Notes: generated by a model not told the origin, from the sequence alone. DNA of 38,671 bases from JANQKX01 sp039028695 (GCA_039028695.1 JBCCHN010000040.1:1-38671); one strand, 5' to 3'. Numbered from the stretch's first letter, positions 16,675-24,584 are shown. Translations and numbers: made by a program.

Positions 16675-17712
16675 ATGGACTATCACCCGCTCGGCCGCAG
16701 CGGTATTGAGGTAAGCGCCATTTGCTTAGGCAGCATGACCTGGGGCGTGCAAAACACACAGGATGAGGGTTTTGAGCAGATGGATTACGCCCTGGATCAG
16801 GGTGTAAATTTCATCGATACGGCCGAAATGTATCCTATCGCCCAATCCGCCGAGACCTATGGCCGAACCGAGGAAATTATCGGCAATTGGATGGCCGAGC
16901 GGAATAACCGGGACCGAATGATCATCGCGACCAAGGTCATCGGCCCCGGCAGCTTTTCCTATATCCGGGGTGGCAAAACCCGGCATAATCGGGAGCATAT
17001 CTTGGCTGCTGCCGAGACCTCCTTGAAACGCCTTCGCACCGACTACATCGACCTCTATCAGCTCCATTGGCCGGACCGCGCCACCAATACTTTCGGCAAA
17101 TTGGCCTTCGAGCCCCAACCGGAAGAAGATATGACGCCCCTTGAGGAGTCTCTTGCGGCTTTGGACGACCTGGTCAAGGCGGGCAAGGTCCGCACCGTGG
17201 GGGTGTCCAATGAAAACCCCTGGGGCGTGATGAAATTTATCGCCCTGGCCGAGGCCGGCCTGGGGCCGCGCATGGCCTCGATCCAGAACCCCTATAGCTT
17301 GCTCAACCGCAGTTTCGAGACCCGCATGGCGGAAGTGTCGATCCGTGAGAACGTGGGGCTTCTGGCCTATGCGCCTCAAGCTGCCGGTGCTTTAAGCGGG
17401 AAGTATCTGGACGGCAAGCGGCCGGAAGGGGCACGCATGACCCTTTGGCCTCACAATAAACGCTATGCTAGCGAGCATGCCCAAAAGGCCATACAGGCCT
17501 ACATGGGTATTGCCAAAGAGCATGGTCTTGACCCTTGCCAGATGGCGGTTGCCTATTGTTTGGGTAAGGCCTTCATGACCAGCGCCATCATCGGTGCCAC
17601 GACCATGGCTCAGCTCAAGAACGGTGTTGCCGCCGCCGATGTGGTGTTATCATCGGAGGTTCTTGAGGCCATCGAAGAAGCCCACAAAATATACACTTAT
17701 CCTTGCCCCTGA
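16675..17712 (+). CDS. Aldo/keto reductase, Tas-like
   Basis: A 345-residue (beta/alpha)8-barrel oxidoreductase using NADPH. The catalytic tetrad is complete: Asp48 and Tyr53 in FIDTAEMYP, Lys87 in IIATKV and His131 in YQLHWPD. The long loop after strand 4 (TNTFGKLAFEPQPEED) and the YIRGGKTRHNREHI segment match E. coli Tas and related proteins. The C-terminal cofactor region reads SAIIGATTMAQLKNG. Natural substrates are aldehydes or ketones not assignable by reading. The ATG at 16675 has GGGAGG 7 nt before it; the upstream in-frame TTG (16660) overlaps that site. A 57-nt gap separates it from the FIST gene, so co-transcription is possible. Confidence 0.92.
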   Translation: MDYHPLGRSGIEVSAICLGSMTWGVQNTQDEGFEQMDYALDQGVNFIDTAEMYPIAQSAETYGRTEEIIGNWMAERNNRDRMIIATKVIGPGSFSYIRGGKTRHNREHILAAAETSLKRLRTDYIDLYQLHWPDRATNTFGKLAFEPQPEEDMTPLEESLAALDDLVKAGKVRTVGVSNENPWGVMKFIALAEAGLGPRMASIQNPYSLLNRSFETRMAEVSIRENVGLLAYAPQAAGALSGKYLDGKRPEGARMTLWPHNKRYASEHAQKAIQAYMGIAKEHGLDPCQMAVAYCLGKAFMTSAIIGATTMAQLKNGVAAADVVLSSEVLEAIEEAHKIYTYPCP

Positions 17713-17781
17713 CGGCCCTGAGGGTTAAGGGACGTCTTACTGACGGCAATTTGGAACGGTGGGGGGAGGTGCGAGCTTTCC

Positions 17782-18345
17782 ATGCGCTTATTCGTGGGAT
17801 TGGCCCTGCCCGACGAGGTGCGGTGGCAGCTTGAAAAACTAGCCAGTGGCTTGCCGGGGGCCCGCTGGGTGGTGCCGGAAAACTACCATCTTACCCTGCG
17901 GTTCATTGGCGAAGTGGGCCGCCATGACGGGGCAGACATTGACTCTGTGCTAAGCGGCATTGCACCGCCGGCCTTTGACCTCCAACTGCACGGCCTGGGG
18001 CAGTTCGGTGATCGGCGGTCGCTTCGTGCGCTGTGGGCCGGGGTTCGCTCCAGCGAGGGTCTCGCGCACCTTCAGGCAAAGGTGGAACAGGGCGTGCAAC
18101 GGTCGGGTCAGCCGCCGGAGACCCGCAAATTCAAGCCCCATGTAACCTTGGCTCGTTTCAAGCAACATCCCGGTGAGCGCCTCGCCGCCTACTTGACCCA
18201 GAACGCTCTCTTCACCAGTCAGGTCTTCCAGGTGAGCGAATTTTGTTTGTTCTCAAGTCAACTTGGCAGCGAGGGAGCCGTTTATCACCCCGAAGCCCAT
18301 TATCCTCTAAGGCCGCCCGTTAGCGCGAGCGCCGCCTATATATAG
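17782..18345 (+). CDS. thpR: RNA 2',3'-cyclic phosphodiesterase (ThpR/LigT)
   Basis: A 187-residue 2H phosphoesterase that opens 2',3'-cyclic phosphate RNA ends. Both HxTx motifs are present: His36-Leu-Thr38 in NYHLTLRFIGE and His120-Val-Thr122 in FKPHVTLARF. The opening MRLFVGLALPDEVRWQLEKL and FCLFSSQLGSEGAVYHPEAHY near the end are standard for the family, and the length is normal. A GGGGGGAGGTG ribosome site precedes the ATG. Its last 10 nt overlap the tail of the convergent fructosamine-kinase gene. Physiological role in bacteria is poorly defined; RNA repair is the usual suggestion. Confidence 0.93.
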   Translation: MRLFVGLALPDEVRWQLEKLASGLPGARWVVPENYHLTLRFIGEVGRHDGADIDSVLSGIAPPAFDLQLHGLGQFGDRRSLRALWAGVRSSEGLAHLQAKVEQGVQRSGQPPETRKFKPHVTLARFKQHPGERLAAYLTQNALFTSQVFQVSEFCLFSSQLGSEGAVYHPEAHYPLRPPVSASAAYI

Positions 18346-19205
18346 CGATCGATGATCGCCTCTGTTTGAGGAGGGTAGCCGCCGCCGCAGATCTGGCAGT
18401 GCACCAGGAGGGGAAAGATCTGATAGAGATCGCGCCGGGCCTCTCGGTAGTCCGGGTCGATGGGGAAAAGGGCGTGGTAGCGCTCAAAGAAGGCGGCTCC
18501 GAAGGTGGAGAGGAACTCCAGGTAAGCCAGCTCAACTTCCCGGTCGGCGAAATAGATGGCCGGATCGATATAGGCGGCCACTCGACCGTTCCTGCAGAGC
18601 AGGTTGCCGGACCAAATGTCTCCATGTGTCAGGGAAGCTTTAGGGTGTGCCGGCAAAAATTCGTCGATCTTGCCGCAGAGTTTTTCCAATTTGCCAAAGA
18701 GGCCTTTTTCAATCCGACCCGAATTCAACGCAATCCGCCCCATGACCAAAAGGCGTTGATCCCGATAAAAGGCCGCCCAGTTATCTTGCCATGGATTGGG
18801 CTGGGGCAGCATGCCGATCACCGTATCCCATTCAAAGCCGAAGGCCGTCGCCGTAATTTGGTGCAGGCCAGCCAATTGTTCCGCCGCGCCCTCTTCCCCC
18901 ATGGCGTCAAGGCTGCCGCCGTTCGGCACAAACTCCATTATAAGTAAGATGTCACTACAATAGATTGCGCGAGGAACTGGCAAAGCGGTCTTTTCCAATA
19001 GGTGAGACAACATCGCCCCTTCTACCGCCAGGCCACCGGAAGGTGACCACTTGGCGACCAGAGAACTGCCATCTACCATATCCAGGCGATAAACCTGGGC
19101 AACGCATCCACCATAAAGGGGACTACGCCGCTGGGGGCGTTGCCCCAGCGCTGATGTAAGCGCTTCGTCCAGCGTCTCTTTTGGGTTGAGCGCGGATGTG
19201 ATCAA
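18336..19205 (-). CDS. Fructosamine/ribulosamine 3-kinase family protein
   Basis: A 289-residue kinase of the FN3K family (APH/protein-kinase fold). Visible are the nucleotide-binding lysine Lys52 (LVAKW), the catalytic LTHGDIWSGNLL (HGD 194-196) and the metal-binding YIDPAIYFADREVELAY (DPA 214-216). Most characterised bacterial members phosphorylate ribulosamines or erythrulosamines on proteins and free lysine, a step in removing sugar adducts. No ATG is near the N-terminus: the start appears to be TTG at 19205, overlapping the TGA of the phosphatase gene (TTGA), which implies coupled translation. The phosphatase neighbour supports the deglycation reading. The exact sugar specificity is inferred only. 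Confidence 0.88.
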   Translation of the reverse strand: MITSALNPKETLDEALTSALGQRPQRRSPLYGGCVAQVYRLDMVDGSSLVAKWSPSGGLAVEGAMLSHLLEKTALPVPRAIYCSDILLIMEFVPNGGSLDAMGEEGAAEQLAGLHQITATAFGFEWDTVIGMLPQPNPWQDNWAAFYRDQRLLVMGRIALNSGRIEKGLFGKLEKLCGKIDEFLPAHPKASLTHGDIWSGNLLCRNGRVAAYIDPAIYFADREVELAYLEFLSTFGAAFFERYHALFPIDPDYREARRDLYQIFPLLVHCQICGGGYPPQTEAIIDRYI

Positions 19206-19690
19206 AAAAAGTCTCGCTGCAAATTGGAGATCAAACCAGGCATTGCGGATTCAATAAGACTTAAGGTGTCCACGTAATCCTGACGACCCCCATAATAGGG
19301 ATCCGGTACATCCGCTTCGCGCCCTTGGGCGTAGTGCAGGAAGAGGGCAACTTGGGCTGTCCCCTTTTCGGGACGGCGGCGGGTCAGCAAGGACATATGC
19401 CCTTGATCCATGCCTAAGATCAGATCGAAGTCGGTGAAGTCGGCAGCTTGCAAACGCCGTGCCCGAATGGGTTTTAGGTCATAGCCGCGCTCGTGCCCGC
19501 AATCGACCGCGTGTTGGGAGGGGCTGCTTCCCGTGTGATAGTCGTGAGTGGCGGCGGAATCCACTTCCACCTGGGTCGCCATGCCCATTTCCGCCAGTTT
19601 GTGGCGCAAAACGGCCTCGGCGGTGGGCGAGCGGCAGATGTTGCCGGTGCAGACCATCAAGACCTTGATGATTTTGCCGCCGTCTTTCAT
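19202..19690 (-). CDS. Low-molecular-weight protein-tyrosine phosphatase family protein
   Basis: A 162-residue cysteine phosphatase. The P-loop CTGNICRSP (catalytic Cys14, Arg20) directly follows the first strand, and the general acid Asp130 lies in DPYYGG. The frame is open far upstream to 20164, but that stretch is antisense to cobB; ATG 19690 with GAGG before it gives the normal family length. In some bacteria, including Thermus thermophilus, such a gene precedes an FN3K homologue, and the phosphatase removes phosphate from protein-bound ribulosamine 5-phosphate. Here it overlaps the kinase start by 4 nt, so that role is likely, with phosphotyrosine as the alternative substrate. It diverges from cobB across 105 nt. 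Confidence 0.9.
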   Translation of the reverse strand: MKDGGKIIKVLMVCTGNICRSPTAEAVLRHKLAEMGMATQVEVDSAATHDYHTGSSPSQHAVDCGHERGYDLKPIRARRLQAADFTDFDLILGMDQGHMSLLTRRRPEKGTAQVALFLHYAQGREADVPDPYYGGRQDYVDTLSLIESAMPGLISNLQRDFF

Positions 19691-19795
19691 GGTTGAGACC
19701 TCCTCTTTTGCGCCCGGCGGTGAAAAGGAACCTATCCCCGGACCATCGGCAGGTGCTGGAACCTGGTACGCCTCTCCTCTATCATTCGTCTCGCC

Positions 19796-20575
19796 ATGCC
19801 GCAAGAAAGCCAATATCTTCCCCGTAACGAGATTTCCGCCGCGGGCGCCATCGTTGTCCTCACCGGCGCCGGGATCTCCCGCGAGTCCGGCCTGGAGACC
19901 TTTCGGGACCCGGGCGGTATTTGGGCGCAAGTGCGTTTGGAAGATGTGGCCACGCCCGAGGCCTTCACCAAGGACCCAGCGCGAGTCCATGAATTTTACA
20001 ATTTCCGGCGGCGGGGATTGCTGGATCCGGCAATCGCCCCCAACCCGGCTCACAAGGCCCTGGCCTGCTTGGAGCAACATTGGCCAGGCGAGATGCTGCT
20101 GGTTACTCAAAATATCGACAATTTGCACGAGGGCGCCGGCTCTCAAAGCCTGATCCACATGCACGGTGAGCTTTTGAAGGCGCGCTGCACGGCCTGCGGC
20201 CAGGTTGTCGATTGGCGGGAGGATCTAACGCTGGAAACGGCCTGCCCCGCTTGTCAGCGGGCAGGTACCTTGCGGGTGAACGTGGTTTGGTTCGGTGAGA
20301 TGCCCTTTCAAATGGAGGAGATTTTCCAGGCGCTTGCCAGCTGCGACCTCTTCGTCTCCATCGGAACCTCGGGGACGGTTTATCCGGCCGCGGGCTTTGT
20401 TCAAGAAGCTCAGGCGGTGGGTGCCCATACGGTCGAGCTGAACCTGGAGCCTTCCGAGGGTCATTCCCTTTTTGCCGAACGCCATTATGGGCCGGCAAGC
20501 GAGGTGGTGCCCTTCTTTGTGGACAGGGTGCTCGCCGCCGGTAAGGCCGGGCCCGGAGAGGGCCGGCTCTTATGA
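19796..20575 (+). CDS. cobB: NAD-dependent protein deacylase, sirtuin CobB type
   Basis: A 259-residue sirtuin that removes acyl groups from lysine with NAD+. Present are GAGISRESGLETFRD (24-38), QNIDNLH (105-111), the catalytic His123 in HMHGEL, four zinc cysteines (131, 134, 150, 153) and IGTSGTVYPAAG. Tyr68 and Arg71 (FYNFR) match the Y-x-x-R pair that marks class III sirtuins able to remove succinyl and malonyl groups. The C-terminus overlaps the next gene by 4 nt (ATGA), so the two are coupled. The first ATG (19796) gives a normal N-terminus. It diverges from the phosphatase-kinase pair, placing two protein-repair functions around one promoter region. Confidence 0.94.
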   Translation: MPQESQYLPRNEISAAGAIVVLTGAGISRESGLETFRDPGGIWAQVRLEDVATPEAFTKDPARVHEFYNFRRRGLLDPAIAPNPAHKALACLEQHWPGEMLLVTQNIDNLHEGAGSQSLIHMHGELLKARCTACGQVVDWREDLTLETACPACQRAGTLRVNVVWFGEMPFQMEEIFQALASCDLFVSIGTSGTVYPAAGFVQEAQAVGAHTVELNLEPSEGHSLFAERHYGPASEVVPFFVDRVLAAGKAGPGEGRLL

Positions 20576-21162
20576 GTGGGGCTTTGGAAGAGGTCTTGCA
20601 GGCGGCGCGGGCCTGCCGGCTGTGCGAAGCCCATCTGCCCTTGGGGCCGCGTCCCGTGGTGCGCATGCGTCCTGGTGCTCGTCTTTTGATAATCGGCCAG
20701 GCCCCAGGCACAAGGGTGCATAAAAGCGGTGTGCCCTGGGATGATCGCTCCGGCGATCGCCTACGGGACTGGCTACAAATCGATAAGGACCTCTTTTACG
20801 ATGAAGATCGCATTGCCATCATGCCCATGGGGCTGTGCTATCCAGGAGTAGATGTCCGCGGCGGCGACAAACCGCCCCGGCCTGAATGTGCCCCCCTGTG
20901 GCACCAGCCCTTGCTGGAAAACCTGCCGGGGATCGAGGTGACGCTGTTAATCGGCCAGTATGCTCAAAAGCGCTACTTGGGAAAAGCCCGCAAGGGATCC
21001 TTGACTGAAACGGTTCGCCATTGGGCCGAATATGGACCGCGATTTTTGCCCCTGCCCCATCCCAGCTGGCGCAACACGGCCTGGATCAAAAAGAACCCTT
21101 GGTTCGAAGCGGAACTTTTACCGTCCTTGCGAATCGAAGTACGACGCCTATTTTGCGACTGA
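20572..21162 (+). CDS. Uracil-DNA glycosylase family protein, likely iron-sulfur type
   Basis: A 196-residue protein of the family 4/5-like uracil-DNA glycosylase superfamily. Motif A is IIGQAPGTRVHKSGVPW (residues 40-56) and motif B is LPLPHPSWRN. Four cysteines, Cys15 and Cys18 (CRLC), Cys89 and Cys106, have nearly the spacing of the 4Fe-4S ligands of Thermotoga family 4 enzymes, so a cluster is likely. Motif A differs from the classic GEGPG, reading GQAPGT, and a proline-rich loop (GGDKPPRPEC) lies between the last two cysteines. It may remove uracil or a related lesion, or have another nucleic-acid role. ATGA overlap with cobB implies one transcript. Confidence 0.8.
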   Translation: MSGALEEVLQAARACRLCEAHLPLGPRPVVRMRPGARLLIIGQAPGTRVHKSGVPWDDRSGDRLRDWLQIDKDLFYDEDRIAIMPMGLCYPGVDVRGGDKPPRPECAPLWHQPLLENLPGIEVTLLIGQYAQKRYLGKARKGSLTETVRHWAEYGPRFLPLPHPSWRNTAWIKKNPWFEAELLPSLRIEVRRLFCD

Positions 21163-21266
21163 AGATCTGAAAACAAACCGGGGATTTGGGGTGCCAAACC
21201 GCAGCAACCTTGGACCTAGAAGGCTATGGTCATTTCTTTGAAAATATTGACGCCCAGCCGCCAATT

Positions 21267-21357
21267 AAAACGATGGGCGGCTAAAACGATGGGCGGCTAA
21301 AACGATGGGCGGCTAAAAGGATGGGCGGCTAAAAGGATGGGCGGCTAAAAGGATGGG
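21267..21357. repeat. Tandem array of a 16-bp unit beside tRNA-Ala
   Basis: About 5.7 head-to-tail copies of AAAASGATGGGCGGCT (S = C or G), starting at 21267, 21283, 21299, 21315, 21331 and 21347, the last cut at GGG. Copies 1-3 have C at position 5, copies 4-6 have G, so two separate expansions seem likely. One inverted arm, AGCCGCC (21256-21262), just outside the array can pair with the GGCGGCT of any full copy. The array begins 26 nt downstream of the tRNA 3' end on the minus strand. No coding frame or terminator T run is associated. Confidence 0.9.
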
Positions 21358-21383
21358 AGGAGCGTCGCCTTGCGAAACGCTCT

Positions 21384-21459
<76 letters not shown>

Positions 21460-21657
21460 TTTTTTGGTTGGGACGGGGAGACCGGTAAGGTTTTTTGACC
21501 CTGCGGTCCGCACCGACGGCGGGAAGATATGAAGCCGTGCCTCTCAAGGCAAGAGAAAACTCCCTCTTCCTTCACACCGCAATGATATCAAGCTCTGTGA
21601 CCCGCAATGACTGAGGAGCTGACGATTCGGCCTGCCCTGTTGAGCCGCACCGCTCGA

Positions 21658-21996
21658 TCAGGTTTCTTCCTTCTCCGGCCCACGCACGACCTCGCCGATA
21701 CCCTCGTCGCCGTCCATGTCGTCATCCACCAAGAGATCGTCGTCGCCGGCCTCGACCGTATCGTCCAACTCGTCATCGGATGACTCAAGAATCTCGTCGC
21801 TTTCTTCCTTAGCAGCCACCACCTTCGGGGCCGCCTTAGGAGCCGGGGTGGATCGGCCACGCCGGGATTTCAGGAGAGCTTCCGGGTCGAAGCGGGTGCC
21901 GCAGGACGGACAAGCAATAGGATTGCGTTTGAGGTCGTAGAATTTGGCCCCGCAACTCTGGCAGCTGCGTTTGGTGCCCCACTCCGGTTTTGCCAC
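21658..21996 (-). CDS. TIGR02300 family protein (FYDLN_acid), zinc-ribbon form
   Basis: A 112-residue protein of the alphaproteobacterial FYDLN_acid family. The N-terminus AKPEWGTKRSCQSCGAKFYD holds the family signature (GTKR...FYDL) and here carries two CxxC pairs (CQSC and CPSC) that should bind zinc; many relatives lack some of these cysteines. The rest is an Ala/Lys linker followed by a very acidic tail (DDDLLVDDDMDGDEG), probably disordered. Function unknown. The GTG start at 21996 has GGAG 8 nt upstream and gives the family N-terminus; a longer frame to 22032 does not fit. It diverges from aroA, its usual neighbour. Confidence 0.88.
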   Translation of the reverse strand: MAKPEWGTKRSCQSCGAKFYDLKRNPIACPSCGTRFDPEALLKSRRGRSTPAPKAAPKVVAAKEESDEILESSDDELDDTVEAGDDDLLVDDDMDGDEGIGEVVRGPEKEET

Positions 21997-22280
21997 TGAC
22001 CGATCTCCGCACATTTGAAAACGGCGAGGCAATTGCCACGATCAGACCGCGCTGTCAAAAGGTAATTGATCCAAATCGGCCACAAAATGCGGATTTGCAA
22101 AGTCTCCCAACAACCGCTGGCTTGCCGGGCTTCAAATTTCGTCGGGGCAAAGACGGTATTGGAGGAATCACCGGGCGTGCGCCTTTTTGGTGGCGGCGAA
22201 ATTCTCGTTGCAAGGAACCGGGTCATGACCCATACCTAGGGCTTAGATTGAGCTCGATTTTTCTTGGGAAATCCTTGGCT

Positions 22281-23711
22281 GTGACACCTATTACTGCCCA
22301 CCCCTGCGGGACGCTTTCGGGTACCATAAGGGTGCCGGGAGACAAGTCCATATCTCACCGGGCACTAATGTTGGGTGCCTTGGCCGCGGGCTGTACGGAA
22401 GTTTCTGGCTTGCTTGAGGGAGAGGATGTCCTCTGCACGGCTAAAGCCATGACCGCATTGGGGGCCGAGGTAGAGCGCGGCGCGGACGGTGTTTGGCGGA
22501 TCTGGGGCCGAGGTGTCGGGGCGCTGGGTGAACCCGAAGATGTGCTGGATATGGGCAACTCCGGGACCGCTGCCCGTTTGCTGCTGGGTCTGTTGGCCAG
22601 TCATCCCATTAAGGCTGTTCTAACCGGTGACGGGTCCCTGCGGTCGCGGCCCATGGCTCGGGTGATTGATCCTTTGAGTGAAATCGGCGCCCGGTTTTTT
22701 GCCCGCAGCGGCAATCGGCTACCGGTCATGGTGTGCGGCAGCGAGAGCCCTATGCCTGTACGCTATCGGCTGCCTATTGCCTCGGCCCAAGTGAAGTCAG
22801 CGGTTCTGCTCGCGGGCTTGAATGCGCCTGGTATCACCGAGGTGATCGAACCGCGGCCCAGCCGTGACCACTCTGAGATCATGTTGGCTCATTTTGGGGC
22901 TCGCGTGGATGGTGCGGCCGTGAGTGAGGATACCGACCCAGCTGACAGCCTCCTGGCCGGGCTGGGACCGGAGGCCCGCCGCATCCGCCTGGTCGGGCAG
23001 CCCGAATTGGTGCCGCAAAAGATCCATGTGCCGGCTGATCCTTCCTCTGCGGCCTTCCCGATTGTGGCGGCCTTGCTGTTACCGGGGTCTGAGCTGGTTT
23101 TGCCCGGTGTCGGCGTGAATCCGCTCCGAATTGGCCTTTTCACCACGTTGCAAGAAATGGGCGCCGACCTGAGTTTTGAGAACCAGCGATTGCAAGGGGG
23201 CGAGCCGGTAGCAGACATCCGGGTCAGGGCTTCGGCGTTGCATGGGGTTCACGTGCCGGCGGAGCGGGCTCCCTCGATGATCGACGAATATCCCATCCTG
23301 GCCGTGGCTGCGGCTGCGGCTGCTGGCCCCACGATCATGGAGGGCTTGGGTGAGCTGCGGGTCAAGGAAAGCGATCGTTTGGCCGTGATGGCCCAAGGCT
23401 TGGCAGCCTGCGGGGTTGAGGTTGAGGAGGGGGCGGACAGCTTAACGGTGACCGGTAGCGGCAATCGCGGGCGGGCGGGCCGGCCCCACGGCGGCGGTCA
23501 GGTCGCCAGTCATTTGGATCATCGCATCGCCATGAGCTTTCTGGTCCTGGGCTGTGCGGCGGATCGGCCGGTGACCGTTGATGACGGGAGCCCGATTGAT
23601 ACGTCCTTTCCAGGTTTTGCAGACCTTTTGAATGGGGCCGGGGCGGACTTGCGAGTTCCATCGGGATCATCGGCCCCGGGATCGATGCCCGGCAAAGAGC
23701 GCGAGTCATGA
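22281..23711 (+). CDS. aroA: 3-phosphoshikimate 1-carboxyvinyltransferase (EPSP synthase)
   Basis: A 476-residue cytoplasmic enzyme that joins phosphoenolpyruvate to shikimate 3-phosphate, step six of aromatic amino-acid synthesis. Signatures include IRVPGDKSISHRALMLGALA at the N-terminus, DMGNSGTAARLLLGLL, GDGSLRSRPM, PADPSSAAFPIVAALLL, and DEYPILAVAAA with the catalytic aspartate. The C-terminal DHRIAMSFLVLG and DDGSPIDTSFPGF are intact. It ends with an extra polar tail of about 20 residues. The frame is open back to 21990, but the family N-terminus starts here: GTG 22281, or TTG 22275, which lies closer to the GGGAAA ribosome site. It overlaps cmk by 4 nt. Confidence 0.95.
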   Translation: MTPITAHPCGTLSGTIRVPGDKSISHRALMLGALAAGCTEVSGLLEGEDVLCTAKAMTALGAEVERGADGVWRIWGRGVGALGEPEDVLDMGNSGTAARLLLGLLASHPIKAVLTGDGSLRSRPMARVIDPLSEIGARFFARSGNRLPVMVCGSESPMPVRYRLPIASAQVKSAVLLAGLNAPGITEVIEPRPSRDHSEIMLAHFGARVDGAAVSEDTDPADSLLAGLGPEARRIRLVGQPELVPQKIHVPADPSSAAFPIVAALLLPGSELVLPGVGVNPLRIGLFTTLQEMGADLSFENQRLQGGEPVADIRVRASALHGVHVPAERAPSMIDEYPILAVAAAAAAGPTIMEGLGELRVKESDRLAVMAQGLAACGVEVEEGADSLTVTGSGNRGRAGRPHGGGQVASHLDHRIAMSFLVLGCAADRPVTVDDGSPIDTSFPGFADLLNGAGADLRVPSGSSAPGSMPGKERES

Positions 23712-24358
23712 TAATCGCCGTGGATGGGCCGGTTGCTGCCGGTAAGGGAACCCTGGCCCGGCGCTTGGCCGCGGAATTACAACTGGCCCATCTGGATACA
23801 GGAGCCATCTATCGGGCTGTTGGCGCCAAACTGCTGGCCGCGGGCGGTGATCCGCAGGACCGTCTGCAGGCGCTGGAGGTGGCTCGGCGCCTGACGGCTG
23901 AGGATTTGGACCGGACGGATTTGCGGGACGAGGCTGTCGGGCAGGCCGCCTCTATGGTCGCGGTTATTCCCGAGGTGCGGGAGGCTCTGCTTCACTTTCA
24001 GCGGAACTTTGCTCGAAGACCGCCAGAAGGATTTAAAGGGGCGGTATTGGATGGGCGGGATATCGGCACCGTGGTCTGTCCCGACGCGGACATTAAAATT
24101 TTTGTGACCGCCGGTGTCGAGGCCCGTGCCGACCGGCGTCATAAAGAGTTGATTGCGCGGGGCGAGGAGTCTATATACGCGCGCGTTTTGCAGAATCTTA
24201 AGGAGCGCGACCGTCGCGACAGCGAGCGGGAAACGGCGCCCTTGATGCCAGCCCGGGATGCGGTCCTTCTGGACAGCAGTGAACTGGGAATAGACGCTGC
24301 CTTTGAGGTGGCCATGAGCATCGTTGGGCGATGGCAAAAGGCCAAGAATGCCCCTTGA
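23708..24358 (+). CDS. cmk: Cytidylate kinase
   Basis: A 216-residue NMP kinase that phosphorylates CMP and dCMP with ATP. The P-loop GPVAAGKGT (7-15) follows the first strand MIIAVD. The CMP-binding LDTGAIYRAVG and LDGRDIGTVVCPDADIK are standard, as is the lid region ERDRRDSERETAPL. Length is typical. The start ATGA overlaps the aroA stop, so the pair is translationally coupled; the gene order aroA-cmk-rpsA is conserved in Proteobacteria. A 226-nt leader with potential secondary structure separates it from rpsA. Confidence 0.96.
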   Translation: MIIAVDGPVAAGKGTLARRLAAELQLAHLDTGAIYRAVGAKLLAAGGDPQDRLQALEVARRLTAEDLDRTDLRDEAVGQAASMVAVIPEVREALLHFQRNFARRPPEGFKGAVLDGRDIGTVVCPDADIKIFVTAGVEARADRRHKELIARGEESIYARVLQNLKERDRRDSERETAPLMPARDAVLLDSSELGIDAAFEVAMSIVGRWQKAKNAP

Positions 24359-24426
24359 GGTCCTTTGTAATTCGTAAAAAGTGTGGATTTGGAAAAGCCT
24401 AAAATTTGGCTTTTCGTTGAAGAGAG

Positions 24427-24477
24427 GGAAAACCAACCGGCGATAGTCCGGGGTAAAAATTGGCTTTGGTGTTTTCC
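24427..24477 (+). promoter_or_regulatory. Possible structured leader upstream of rpsA
   Basis: GGAAAACCAA (24427-24436) can pair with TTGGTGTTTTCC (24466-24477), with a small bulge, around an inner CCGG-CGATAGT-CCGG hairpin (437-451 past 24000). It lies 107 nt before the rpsA ATG in the gap after cmk. Ribosomal protein S1 often regulates its own mRNA leader, so an RNA control element is plausible. No motif I can name matches. Confidence 0.3.
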
Positions 24478-24584
24478 GGAAAAAGGGGCGGTATCCTGTT
24501 GGCCCCGCATCCGGAGCTTCGAAGCAAGACCGGCGGAGCCAACCGCCCGGCCCGAAACGTCAATTTTGAGAAGGAAAACGATCG

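Noticed and set aside
19691..20164. Upstream extension of the phosphatase frame
   Set aside because: It lies antisense to cobB and would more than double the enzyme; the family starts at 19690.
21267..21357. CRISPR array
   Set aside because: Units are contiguous 16-mers without unique spacers, and no cas gene is near.
21990..22280. 97-residue N-terminal extension of aroA
   Set aside because: No similarity to EPSP synthase; the family's IRVPGDKS region begins right after the 22281 start.
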